From: Chrysoporthe austroafricana
Taxonomy: Eukaryota; Ascomycota; Sordariomycetes; Diaporthales; Cryphonectriaceae
Length of the DNA: 64,000 nucleotides
Assembly (NCBI GenBank): GCA_001051155.2
Contig: JYIP02000002.1
Location: 1,309,583 to 1,373,582 of the forward strand
Direction of reading: 5' to 3'
Shown: positions 47,511 through 58,741 of the stretch, in pieces
How the letters are laid out: every line of letters begins with the position of its first letter
Numbering within the stretch: position 1 is the first letter of the stretch
Program-made: the position numbers and the translations under genes
The notes under the pieces: generated by a model
The model's database searches: none
Seen by the model: the letters and a program-made list of their open reading frames with translations, nothing else
Told to the model about the DNA's origin: nothing

Positions 47511-49771
47511 GGTGGGCGACGGTGTAGGGGGATGGCAGAGGTGGTGATCAACAGCTTCCCTTGGCGGGTGAGGATTCTGCGCTGCACCTGTACACGGCCA
47601 GCCTCTCAACAGACAGAAAGACAGACAGGTAGCCGACGTATCCTCGTCTGAGGCTCTCTGGTGGGATGCAGATACGGTGGTTGAGATGTTCTAGGGCGGA
47701 TCTCACGGACCGGCGCCTTTTCGCTCCCACGCTGCGCGCTGGTATGCACCGAGTCCGCGGGATCGGGAATCACTAATTCAGGGTCCTGCTCACGTCATGT
47801 CTCACGTGCTACATACCTACCTGCTTGTACGAGAGAGGCCCATCTCGCCGGAACGGAACACAGCGGTCTTCGAAGGACTACAGATTAAAATATCCTGCGC
47901 GCCTTCGACCTGGCCTGACGTCCTGGCGCGAAGCTATGGACGATGGGCACGTGAACCAGCCGTGCCAGGACAAATTTATGAATACGCATCCAGCACCACT
48001 CCAGAACCAGGCCTCTGTACGTGAGGACCCTATGTGCATGCAGGCTATATATCCAGACAGCCAGGAGGAGGTCGACGACCAGCTTTCTGCGCAGGCCCGA
48101 CGAGGCACGCCCGCCGAGGCCTATGGCGGCGAGACGAGCTTGCGCGACCAACCTCTCTGTGCCCCCTGGATCTTACTCGGCTGCGGGCGGGTGCGCGCTC
48201 TCATCTCACGATCATCTCGGGTGCTGGGCTGGGAAGAGGCTGGAGCGGGGCGGGCGTGAGGCGTATACGAAACAATTCCTGCGAGGGCGGGGGCAACGCT
48301 GCCTGGCCGGGGGGGGTTGTGAAAGCGCAAAAGGGTAAGGCTGAGTGAGGGCGGGAAAGGCGGAGATCGCGCCCAGCCCGGCCGGATCTTGTAAATCTAT
48401 AATCTGTGGGCACGACATAGGCATGCCTTGCATCTGCAACCCTGCAGGGCCGCGTTTGAGCGTGTGACGACGCGGGCGAAAATGGATGGCTGGTGTGTGG
48501 TGGTTGGGTTTTGGTGCCGTCATCTCCCAGATCCCTGCCCTGGGTGAGGGCCCCCCCGTTGCCCGGCCAGCCTTCTATTCTAGCCCATCTCTGCTCCTCT
48601 GCTTGTGGGGCCCGTGCCTAGAGCCCAGCCCACCTGCTGCTGCTGCACCCACCCAGCCTGTGTCATCGTGGCCCTGCGGCGCCTGGCGTCAGGGCAGGGC
48701 AGGACGGGGCAGGGCAGTGTCCATGCTCCCATGCGAGATGGGAGCTCGCGGCGCATGAACAGCACAGACCAGGCTGGCGAGGCGCGCCCCATTAAAAAAG
48801 GCACGGTGGTCGGCGAGGGGTGGAGGGGGAGGCGACCGCTCTTTCTCGTTCCTTATTTATTGTGAAGCACGGCCTACCTCGTCCCGTAGACAGACAGTCA
48901 GTCAGTCAGTCAGTCAGACAGAGTGACACACAGACACACACCATCGCCAACCTCGTCGCCCTCGAGCTTCCTTCCAGCCCCCACCAGAACGCACCCCTCC
49001 CCCCTGCTGTTCATTCCCGCCCTACCCAAGATGGTAAGTTGTTGTTGTTGATCTCTTTTCTGCTGCTGCTGCTGCTACTGCTCCCCAGACCTGTCTCTCC
49101 CTCCCTTCCGAGTGGATGGCCCAGTAGACAGAGACAGGTGCTGCAGCCCGTCCAATCCAGTTGCTCGCCAACCCGACGGCCTGGCTGCGTGGGAGTGTGT
49201 GATGTGTGACGGCTGTGATGCACCATAGCACTACAGGTGGTTGGTGGTTGGTGGTGCTTGGGTGCAGGCGGCGCGGCGCGGGTGGCTAGCGTGCAGGCGA
49301 GGCGAATCCCAGAGGAACGCGGTGGTTACCGGCAGGACGGGCGGGAAGGGAGGGAGAGAGCGCTGCTGTTGTGACGCCGTCGTAACTGGCAACCCGCCTT
49401 GCCCAGCCCAGCCCCCTCCCGGGAAAGCGCAGCGCAGGCGCTGTTCCTGGCTGTTCCTGGGCGCTCCTGGCAGGGTCTGGTCGGGTTCAGCCCAGGCCTG
49501 TGATCCCATCTCCAACTCCCCAGCCACCCCGTCAAAACAACCACCACCGCTCTCACCACCGCACGGCTACACACCATCATCACATCTGCCCATTTTTTCC
49601 GCTTCTCTCTCTGTCTGCCACACCGCGGCTGCACCGAGCTCACAATCATCACACCCCATCCCTACACATCCATCCTCATCTGAGCATTGCGAAACCCCTA
49701 TCGCTACAGCTACAGCTGCTACTTCTCAGCCGCGTCCAGCTCCCACCGCCAGATTTACACCAGCATTCAGC
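47511..49771. other. Long divergent intergenic region and probable CDC4 leader
   Basis: 2.2 kb between two start codons. From about 48780 it looks like a promoter-leader zone for CDC4: CATTAAAAAAGG near 48790, TTATTTATTG near 48852, GTCA repeats, then a C/T-rich leader to 49030. An ATG directly followed by GTAAGT lies at 49031 and a CAG acceptor sits one base before the CDC4 ATG (49770), consistent with a 5' UTR intron of about 740 nt. Confidence 0.5.
48888..48925. repeat. (GTCA)n / (GACA)n tetranucleotide repeat
   Basis: Five to six GTCA units flanked by GACA units in the presumed CDC4 transcript leader. Confidence 0.85.
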
Positions 49772-50382
49772 ATGGCCTCTTCTAACTATGACGCCCAGGC
49801 TTCGACCAACTACAAGGAGGCGTTCTCGCTGTTCGACAAGCGCGGCAATGGCCGTGTCTCGCTCGACAACCTCGGCGACCTGCTGCGCGCGTGCGGCCAG
49901 AACCCGACCATGGCCGAGATCCACCAGCTGGAGGAGAGCGTGCAGGGCGACTGTGAGTAGCTATATACGCGTGTCCCCCCTCCTCCCACCCGTATTACTA
50001 TATACGAGGAGCATGGAGAGGAAGAGACGGAAAGGAAGGGAAAGGAAAAAAAAAGATGAAAAGTGAAACAAAAGAGCGACGCCTGAGGCTGACTGACTGA
50101 CTGGGGTTCCTGCAAACAGTCGACTTCGAGACCTTCCAGCGCGTGCTGAACCGCCCCGGCGGCTTCCGCGACCCGGGCGAGCCCGACGAGTACTGCCGCG
50201 GCTTCCAGGTGTTCGACAAGGACATGACCGGCTTTATCGGCGTCGGCCAGCTCAAGTACATCCTGACCAACCTGGGCGAGAAGATGTCGGACGAGGAGGT
50301 CGACGAGCTGCTCAAGGCCGTCGACACCAGCTCCGGCCAGGTCAACTACACCGAGCTGGTCCGCACCATCCTGGCCAACTGA
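49772..50382 (+). CDS. CDC4: Myosin essential light chain Cdc4 (EF-hand protein)
   Basis: Two exons (49772-49952, 50120-50382) join to 147 aa (S. pombe Cdc4 141 aa). Cdc4 binds the IQ motif of type II and V myosins and is needed for the cytokinetic actomyosin ring and septation. Hallmarks are EAFSLFDKRGNGRVSLDNLG, LLRACGQNPTMAEI, FQRVLNRPGGF, FQVFDKDMTGFIGVGQLKYI, LTNLGEKMSDEEVDELL and the end VRTILAN. The EF-hands are degenerate, as in the family. This is not calmodulin: it lacks four good calcium loops and shares the RPxGF and CGQNPT blocks with Cdc4. The ATG is chosen because the 5' exon ending ATG/GTAAGT does not join in frame. Confidence 0.93.
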
Positions 50383-51217
50383 GCCCCTAAACTCCGGGGC
50401 CGGGAGGACGAGAAGCACGGGCGCGCTGCTGCCTGGGAGATGGAGAGGGCGGAGGAGGAGAGAGAGGCGATGTATAAGATACCAAAATGACGGCGCGGTC
50501 GGAGGAGGGGAGGCGAGGTGAGAGAGCCCGCCGCGCCGTGCTGGCGGCATTGGGACATTACTCCATACAGTGTTTGGCGGAGGGAACGGGCCGGCGTTTT
50601 TTTTTTTTTTATCATTGTGTTTTGTTTGCGCGATGTTGGGTATTCCTGGATCCGGCTGTTGGGCCCACGATAGCATCAGGTATGATGGATCATTCAGGTA
50701 TCGGAATGGAGCAATATTCCAACACAGGCAGTGTGTGTATGTGTATGTGTATGGCTTTGCTGTAGCCTGTTCGAGGGCACGAAGCACTGATCATTCTCGC
50801 TCGTGTATAGACATGTATATGAGGCGAGGCTTCTGCAGTGTACAAGAGAAGCCAGGTATTGCTCCTACGCTCACCTTCACGCCCCAAACCCGTTGGGATC
50901 TTCTGTCTGCTGCGTACCCCCCGTGCTCCTCATTCACCTCCTTACCAAGTAATGGTAATGACGACAGTATTGCCTAGTCTCGCCCGTAGCGGCGCGTTCC
51001 CAGCTGGCCGCGCTGGCCAGACAGTGGCCAGACAGCGCTCACAGCGCTGGCCCGGGGGACCCCTGACCCCTGTGGAGCCGCCATAGCTTCCCCGGAGCAG
51101 CACCCCGCAACCCTTCTCACACGCACGAATGGCTTCCCCGCGGCTACGCGGCTGCACCACCAGCTTAGCCTCCTTCTACCCTCCCTCCCTTCCTCCCTCT
51201 CCCCTCCCCTCCTGTCC
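50383..51217. other. Intergenic region between CDC4 and the oligopeptidase
   Basis: Contains a T-run near 50597-50611 and TGTGTATG short repeats near 50732. The last 100 bases before 51218 are CCT-rich, like a leader. No gene seen. Confidence 0.5.
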
Positions 51218-53993
51218 ATGCCCGGAATCTCTTCTTCTCGTCCCACCAGCAAACTGGTCCCTCCGACCGCAGCAGGAGCCTCCGGACGCAGGCCGCACCA
51301 GCCCCCGACCCCCCGCCTCCTCGTCCTCTCCCTCCTCGCCCTCCTCGCCGCCCTCATCCTGGCGGCCCCACGCGCCGTCCCGCGCCTCCTCCTGCTCGGC
51401 ACCCACCTGCGCGCCCTCTCCCCCACGGGGCCCCTCGCCGCCCGTCTCGCGCGCTCCCACGCCGTCCTCGCCCGCTACTACAACCTCTCGGCGCTCCGCC
51501 CGGCGGACAACATACCCGCCGCCATGGCCGACAGGTACCGGGCGCCGCCGCAGGCCCCGCCGACGTTCGTCGGTACCCGCGACAGCATCGTCGCCGACAC
51601 GCGGGCGCTGTGCGCCAAGACGCGTGCCGTGCTCGACGGGCTCGTCGCCGCCATCCCCGCCGATGGCGACGGCGCCCGCACTACCTTCGAGGACGTCCTC
51701 CTCCCGCAGGTCTACGACGAGAACCAGTCCGCCCTCAGCAGCCGCGTGCTGGGGTTCTACCAGTACGTCTCGAGCGACGCCGAGCTGCGGAACGCGAGCA
51801 CCGAGGCCGAGACCATCCTCGATGAGTTCTGTACGTGCTCTGTCTCTCTCACTCACTCTCTCTCCACAGTGGTGTGAGGCCCTATAGCGTCTCGTGAGGC
51901 GTGGGTTCTGGGCGTTCAACACCTTCCTGTGTCCGTAGGATGGTTCAGGGTGTGCTGACGGGAGGTGACAGCCATCGAGATGGGCATGAGGGAGGACGTG
52001 TTCAAGATCGTGGACGCTGTCTTCCAGAAGAAGGACAAGCTGAACCTCGACCCGGAGAGCCTGCGGCTGCTGGAGAAGGAGAGGAAGAGCTACGTAAGCA
52101 ACCGCCTCACGCCCCGAGACGTCCCGCCGAGAGGTGGACGATCTGGACTGGACCGCGCAGCCGGTCATTCTCTAGCCTTTCACAACATCTCCGTGGGCAG
52201 CTGGTGAGTAGCTACTGACGGGCAATCTGGCAGATCCGCAACGGTCTGTCGCTGCCAGAGGGCCGGAAGAGGGACCGCTTCAAGGAGATCAAGAAGCGGC
52301 TCTCGCAGATCCAGATCGAGTTCCAGAAGAACCTCAACGAGGAGAACGGCGGCCTGTACTTCACAAAGGAGGAGCTCGACGGCGTGCCTGCCGACCTGGT
52401 GGAGACCTGGGACAAGGGGACCGGCGAGAACGAGGGCAAGCTCCGTGTCAGCTTCAAATACCCGGACCTCTTCCCGGCGATGAAGTTCGCCAAGAATTCC
52501 GAGACGAGGCGCAAGATATTCATCGCGAACGAGAACAAATGCAACCAGAACAGCGCCCTGTTCAAGGAGGCCATCGTCCTGCGGGACGAGGCTGCTCGCC
52601 TGCTCGGCTACCCCGACCACGCCTCGTTCAGGCTGGAGGACAAGATGGCCAAGACGTCCAAGGTCGTCAACGACTTCCTGGACGACCTGCGGCAGCGCCT
52701 GGTAGCCGGTGGCGAGAAGGAGACGGAGCACCTCCTGGAGATCAAGAAGGCCGATCTCGAGGCCCGTGGTGAGCCGTTCGACGGGAAATACTATCTGTGG
52801 GACGCCCGCTTCTACGACCGGATCATGATCGAGAAGGAGTACAACATCGACGAGAACAAGATTGCCGAGTACTTCCCTCTGCAGCAGACCGTGTCGGGGA
52901 TGCTGAGCATCTTCGAGAAGATCTTCGGCTTCGTCTTCGTCGAGCTGAAGGCCGAGGACCGAGCCAAGATCAGCCCCACCGGCAAGGCGGAAGACATCAT
53001 CTGGCACGAGGACGTGATCATGTTCTCCGTGTGGGACGACCAGAGCGAGGGCGGCGACTTTGTTGGCTACCTCTACCTCGACATGCACCCCCGGCAGGGC
53101 AAGTACGGCCATGCGGCCAACTTCAACATCCAGCCCGGTTTCCAGAACCCGGACGGCTCTCGGTGGTATCCCGCGACGGCGCTGGTCTGCAACTTCTCGA
53201 AGCCCACGCCCAAGAAGCCCAGCCTGCTGAAGCACGACGAGGTCGTCACGCTCTTCCACGAGCTCGGCCACGGCATCCACGACCTGGCGGGCCGCGTCAA
53301 GTTCTCGCGCTTCCACGGCACCTCCACGGTGCGGGACTTCGTCGAGGCGCCCTCGCAGATGCTGGAGAACTGGTGCTGGACCCCGAGCCAGATCACGGCG
53401 CTGTCGGGCCACTACGAGACGGGCGAGAAGATCCCGGACGACCTGGTCGAGAAGCTGGTGGCGACCAAGAACGTGAACGGCGCGCTCTTCAACCTGCGGC
53501 AGCTGCACTTCGGCATCTTCGACATGGCCGTCCACAGCCCCAAGAGCCACGCGGAGGTGGAGGCCCTGGAGCCGAGCAAGCTCTACAACGAGCTCCGGAC
53601 GGAGATCGTCGGCTTCACCGGGCCGGAGGCACAGGGCGAGCCGAGGTAAGTTTTCTGCTGTCTGGATGTCCACGTATAGCTTGCTCGGGCCACACTGCTG
53701 ACATGTCATCCATCCCGGGCAGCACCTGGGGCAACGGGCCGGCCACGTTCGGCCACCTCATAGGCGGATACGACGCGGGCTACTACGGCTACCTGTTCTC
53801 GCTGGTCTACTCCACGGACATGTTCTACAGCGTGTTCAAGACGGACCCGATGAACGAGAAGGAGGGCCGGCGGTACAGGCACACGGTGCTGGAGCGGGGC
53901 GGCAGCCAGGAGGAGATGACGACCCTGGAGCAGTTCCTGGGCCGCAAGCCCAACAACGAGGCCTTCTACAAGGACCTGGGCATCACGGCCTGA
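51218..53993 (+). CDS. PRD1: Thimet-type oligopeptidase (MepB / saccharolysin, peptidase family M3)
   Basis: Four exons (51218-51830, 51972-52093, 52234-53645, 53723-53993) join to 805 aa. M3 oligopeptidases cut short peptides with a single zinc. HELGH starts at residue 587, with the downstream glutamate in FVEAPSQMLENW and the C-terminal YDAGYYGYLFS block formed across intron 3. The start is uncertain. From 51524 (GCCGCCATGG, a perfect Kozak context) the protein is 703 aa and begins MADRYRAPPQAPPTFVGT, as cytosolic fungal members do. From 51218 it gains 102 residues with a leucine-rich hydrophobic segment (about 33-62) that could anchor or target it. Upstream codons keep the C-ending bias, so I keep the longer form. 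Confidence 0.9.
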
Positions 53994-54100
53994 CTTGAGG
54001 CAGAGAGAAGCCGACTGTGAACCTCCGTGTAGGTAGGTTACTACTGTCTAGGCGGGGTCGTCAGCCGCGTGTTGCTATGTTGCTATTCAGCTGCGAGGTG

Positions 54101-54145
<45 letters not shown>

Positions 54146-54258
54146 GAGAAATAAAAAAAAAAACCCAAAAACCAAACAAAAATTCATACTCTTCATATTT
54201 TCCGTCATTCTTNGTCCTATTCCAGAACGTGTTCATCTAATAAAGAAAGAATAGGAGG

Positions 54259-54291
<33 letters not shown>

Positions 54292-54885
54292 GAGGCGAAG
54301 AGGGAGAAATTAAAAAGGAAACCCAACAAAGCCACAAAATTGCATCGCTGTCCAATGTTCCCCATATTATTTGCTCATAGCTTGATTTGTCTTCTGCGAG
54401 ATGAATTGAATGTTATCACGGGCCAGAATGTCGAGGTCAGATATGCGGGTCCGTTAAGGGAGCTCGGACCAGCGCTGATGTGGGCGCGAGTTGGGGGGGG
54501 GAAGCCCTGGGGCTGTGTTTACATTCCGCCTGCTGGCCCAATAGCGTGCCAGGCGCCCTTGTTTTCTTTGCGCCCTGCAACCCCGAAGCTCGACTCCGTT
54601 CCTGTACTCAGCAACGCGATCCTCAACTCTGCCCTCGACCAGCGACGACAGCATCCGACCGGCGACCTTTCTCCCCGGAAACCCTGCGCTCTGCATACAG
54701 CGACGAGCATCACATCTGCATCGAGAGGTCTACATTCGTCACGCGCCCGCGCCCGCCCACATTCACACCACCACCAGCCCGCATCCTGCGGCGCGTCCCC
54801 GGCCCAGCCACATAAACAACCGCATCCGATCCGACTACAGCCGCAGGCGCCACATCCACGCCTGGAGAGCGGGAGACGAGCCGGC
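53994..54885. other. Intergenic region with two long poly-A tracts and an N
   Basis: A36 at 54101-54136, A-rich sequence, a single N at 54213, then A30 at 54259-54288. AATAAA-like motifs occur between them. The part from 54590 is the C/A-rich BIR1 leader. Confidence 0.65.
54101..54288. repeat. Two poly-A tracts flanking a single N
   Basis: Runs of 36 and 30 A with A-rich DNA between them; an N at 54213. Lengths in the assembly are doubtful. Confidence 0.9.
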
Positions 54886-57879
54886 ATGGCTTCCGACGCC
54901 ATGGAAGACGAGTACTTCATCTACGACAACCGCCTGGCCTCCTTCACGGCTGCCCAGGCCAGGCAGCGGCGGCCGTCCGGCGGAGCCACGCAGGCGCGCG
55001 CGCCCAAGGCCCTGGCATGGCCACACAAGTCTATTAGACCTGCCGACGTGAGCTTCTCCCTCCTCCTCCTCCTCCTCCTCTCCTCCCCGCCTCGGCACTT
55101 TCCTGGCTGGCCGGCTGACTAACGGCAAACCAGATGGCCAAAGCCGGTTTCGTCTTCCAGCCGCTCCCCAGCAACCCGGATAACGTGGTCTGCTTTCTGT
55201 GCAACAAGGCCCTCGACGGCTGGGAGCAGGACGACAGCCCGCTCGAGGAGCACCTCAAGCACTCGCCCGAGTGCGGGTGGGCGATCACCGCGGCCGTCGA
55301 GGCCGGGCGCGGCGACTACGCGGCCGAGGACCCGCGGGACCCGCTGATGGTCGAGGCGCGGAAGGCCACGTTCGCGGGGCGGTGGCCGCACGAGGGCAGG
55401 AAGGGGTGGAGCTGCAAGACGAAGCAGGTAGGTTCCGGGACGTCCCCCGTGGCGCGGTGTGGTCGAGGCGAGGAGCATGCTAACGCGACGGCGCAGCTGG
55501 TCGAGGCCGGCTGGAAGTACACGCCTCTGATAGGGTCGGAGGACAACGTCACCTGCGCATACTGCCAGCTTGCGCTCGATGGGTGGGAGAAGACCGACAA
55601 GCCCTGGTGAGTGCCTACCCTGCGCTGCGGCAGCTGGGCCCGCCTCGTCCTTGCTAACCACGCGCAGGGATGAGCACTACAGCCGCGCGCCGACGTGCCG
55701 CTTCTTTAGCCTCATCAGCTCGAAGCCGGCGCCTAAGAGGGCTGGGCAGTCGAAAGCCGCCAGGAGCTCCAAGGCGTCCAGGCTCTCGCTCCAGTCCGTG
55801 GCTGCCCTTTCGGATCTGCTCTCGGTCGCGGACACGACTGCCGATATCGACGACACCGCCCTGACGACCGCGTCTACCATGACGACTGCCTCGAAGGCGT
55901 CGAAGAAGAGCGCAAAGGCGAAAAAGCCAGCGGCCAGCCGCGCGAAGAAGACGCGCGCCAAGAAAAGCGAGGCGGTGGAGATCCTCGAGGACGGAGCCGC
56001 GCAGAGGGAGGATATGTCTCCTCCGCCGTCTCCAGGCGCTACCCAGGGCAAGAAGAGAGCTACTGAAGAGGTGGAGGACTCCGCGGCGACGGATGCTGAG
56101 GCGCCAGCTCCGAAGAAGCGTGCCACCAAGACGCGCAAGGCTCGCGAGAGCGGCGCGACCGAGGTATCCCATGCGGACACGGAGATGATAGACGCACCAG
56201 AGCCTCTGAAGAAGCCTTCAACAGCCAAGAGGGCGATAAGGAAGGCATCAGGCACCCGCAAGCCTGCCGCACGGGGCACGCGCAAGGCCTCGGTAGCTAC
56301 GACTGCTTCTACAGCGTCCCCGCCGCCGCAGGTCCCAGACGACAGCGAGATCGACAGACAGCTGCAGGCCGACCTAGAGCGGCCGCTGACAGACGACGAG
56401 GACTTTGCTGCCGATGCTGATCACGAGACCAAGAAGGCGGCTGCGGTCCGCAAGAGGCTGAGTACCGAGAAGGCCGGCAGCACAGATGACCTCGTCACCC
56501 GTACTTCGACGACTGATTTCGCAATGTTCGACCCGGCGCCTGCACAACCTTCTGATGCGCAAGTCGAGGCTGATTTGCGGTCCATGCAAGATGAGATGGA
56601 TGTTGACGAGAAGGAGCCGGAGCCGGAGCCAGAACCGGAGCTGGAGCCAGAGGAGCTCAAGGTTCCGAAGAAGGGTCGCAAGGCCGGCACGAGAAAGGTT
56701 TCCAAGCAGACGACCACGAAGAAGGCCAAGCAGGCGGCTGCACCCGCTGAACCCCCTCAGGCGCGCATAGCAGACGAGGCTGAGGCACCAGACGAGCTGG
56801 CAGAGGCAGAGGTCAGCTTCGGCAGCAATAAGACCGCGGTCAGGAGATCTGTGGGGCGGGCATCTCTGGGCAGCGCTGCGGGCCATACGACAGCCAAGCC
56901 AGGCGCAAAGCGCGGTCGGCCGCCTAAGAAGAAGCTGTCGCAGGGCCCAGCCGACGACGGGTCTACGGAAGCTGCTGGCCCTGCCGAGCCCGTAGTTGAG
57001 CCGGAACAGGAGCCAGAGCTGGAACAGGAGCCGGGGCCGGAGCCCGATGCCATGCAGGAAGACGATGATCCAACTCCAGTTCCTGTGGAGCAGACAAAGA
57101 AGCGAGGCCGACCACCCAAGAAGTCCAAAGCTCCAGACACCAGCTCCGACGAGCCGACGGTAGTCGCACCACCCGCTGAATCAGAGCTCGAAGTTGCCCG
57201 AACGAAAGTTGAAGCAGAAGCCGAAGCCGAGGAGGCCTCGAGTGAGAATACGCTCCCTGCTTCAAGTGGCAGCCCGAGGATCTCGCGCAAACCAGTTCCA
57301 GCTCCCAAAGACTCACCATTTGCGATCCAGCGGAAGGCTGTCGGTCCTGCTGCTGCCCTCGAGTCCCCGGTCTTCTCCATCCCTCAGACACCTCGGCACC
57401 ACGCGTCTCCTGTGCAGTCTGCCAAGCAGGCCACGGTCTCGCCATCCCCAACACCCCAGGCGTCCGACGCGGAGAACCGCCCGCCCTCCTCGATGCCCAA
57501 CACCAACAGCAGCGGGGGCAAGCGCATGTCCCTGCCCATCAGGACGCCGGAAAAGCAGAGGCCCGAGTCGCCCTCGAAGCAGCCGCCGAACGTCATCGGC
57601 GGCCTGCAGAGCGCCGAGGCGTGGACGGCCGCGGACCTGGAACTCATCTTCGAGAACCCCGAGGGCGCGAGGGCCGGCAGCGGCGCCGCCGGCCGGTTCT
57701 TCGCCGAGGGGGGCGGCCTGACGGACCACGAGCGCAACATGACGGTTGAGGAGTGGATCTACTACAACGCGGGCCAGGCCGAGCAGAAGCTAAAGATGGA
57801 GTGCGAGGCGATGGTCATGGCGTTTGAGAGGGAGGGCACGAGGGCCATGAGGGTCCTCGAGGGCCTAGTTGTAGAGTAG
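54886..57879 (+). CDS. BIR1: Two-BIR survivin-like protein Bir1 (chromosomal passenger complex)
   Basis: Four exons (54886-55047, 55134-55427, 55497-55606, 55668-57879) join to 925 aa. Bir1/Cut17/Pbh1 is the survivin-like subunit that places Aurora kinase and INCENP at centromeres and the spindle midzone. BIR1 has Cys74, Cys77, His94, Cys101; BIR2 has Cys172, Cys175, His192, Cys199, each in the order C-C-H-C. After about 210 the protein is a long Lys/Ala/Ser-rich tail with acidic EPEPEPE stretches and two KRGRPPKK AT-hook-like motifs. The last ~60 residues (MTVEEWIYYNAGQAEQKLKM onward) form a conserved helix, expected to bind partner subunits. Phase fits at all three introns. Confidence 0.94.
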
Positions 57880-58741
57880 ATGGAGGGGGGGAGTCATCGT
57901 ATCGTGCGGAACAAACAGCACGTGGGATGGGTCTGTGTTTCAACGGCTTGCTTGTGTGGGATTGCTGTCGGCACGGCTGGCAAACTGGATGCCGGGGAGG
58001 GAGGGCGGGCATGGCGTTTTCGGCGCTGAGTGTTATTTATTTGTACTGCTGACTCGAGGGAGATGTGTGTGGTGTATTCAACAGGACCGGCCTCGGGCTC
58101 TTCTGCGCGGCGGTTAAGGTGCTCGCCGCTGGAGTGGCTGAGCTCTTCTGTACGGCAGCCCGGCTGGTCTCGGCTGGTGTTTTGACGGGTCTCGGCGTAG
58201 ATACAATCAATGATCGAGGATGGATATGAATGTTATTGATTTCACGATGGCCGGTGGTCCTGGGTGTGACATTGTCTATTACTCACCTCCAAGTTCCAGC
58301 TCGGAACAGGTGGCCCGGTTGATAATAATTATGAGACTCGAAGAGACCACAGCGAGCCACGAGCTGCCGTTATCGTCAGGTTGAATGCCTGAACTGCATC
58401 ATATGGAGAACTGGTTCATCTGAAGCCATTTTGGACACCTGACTTTGCTGCTTCAAGAAATGTCTTCCGGGCTCTTATGCGTCTAGGTCTTTGTCCACCC
58501 ACCCACTTATACTTCCAAGGTCGCCTTGTAAATTTGCTGCCGTTTCCGGTGGTTAGGACCCTGAATACTGGTCAAAGAAAGGTTGCGCAAATGGGTCTAT
58601 ATCCTATTTGCGGCGTCATGATGTCGTGGGACTTCACAGAGCAACTTTGCGAGTTCAGAAGGCTCAGCACGACACCAGGCTTCGAAATTCACAAGTCAGG
58701 GATTGGAAGCCACGAAGATTCACTATTAAGCAGTGCCAGCA
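57880..58741. other. Intergenic region, AT-richer
   Basis: Composition falls in GC from about 58180. Small frames (for example 58477-58839, plus) overlap the next gene's leader out of frame and look non-coding. Nothing else recognised. Confidence 0.5.

Noticed and set aside
47825..48259. 144-codon plus-strand frame between CoA-binding gene and CDC4
   Set aside because: Composition is intergenic and the translation shows no protein pattern.
49031..49033. ATG followed by GTAAGT as the first coding exon of CDC4
   Set aside because: No acceptor before 49772 joins it in frame with the CDC4 sequence; kept only as a possible UTR intron.
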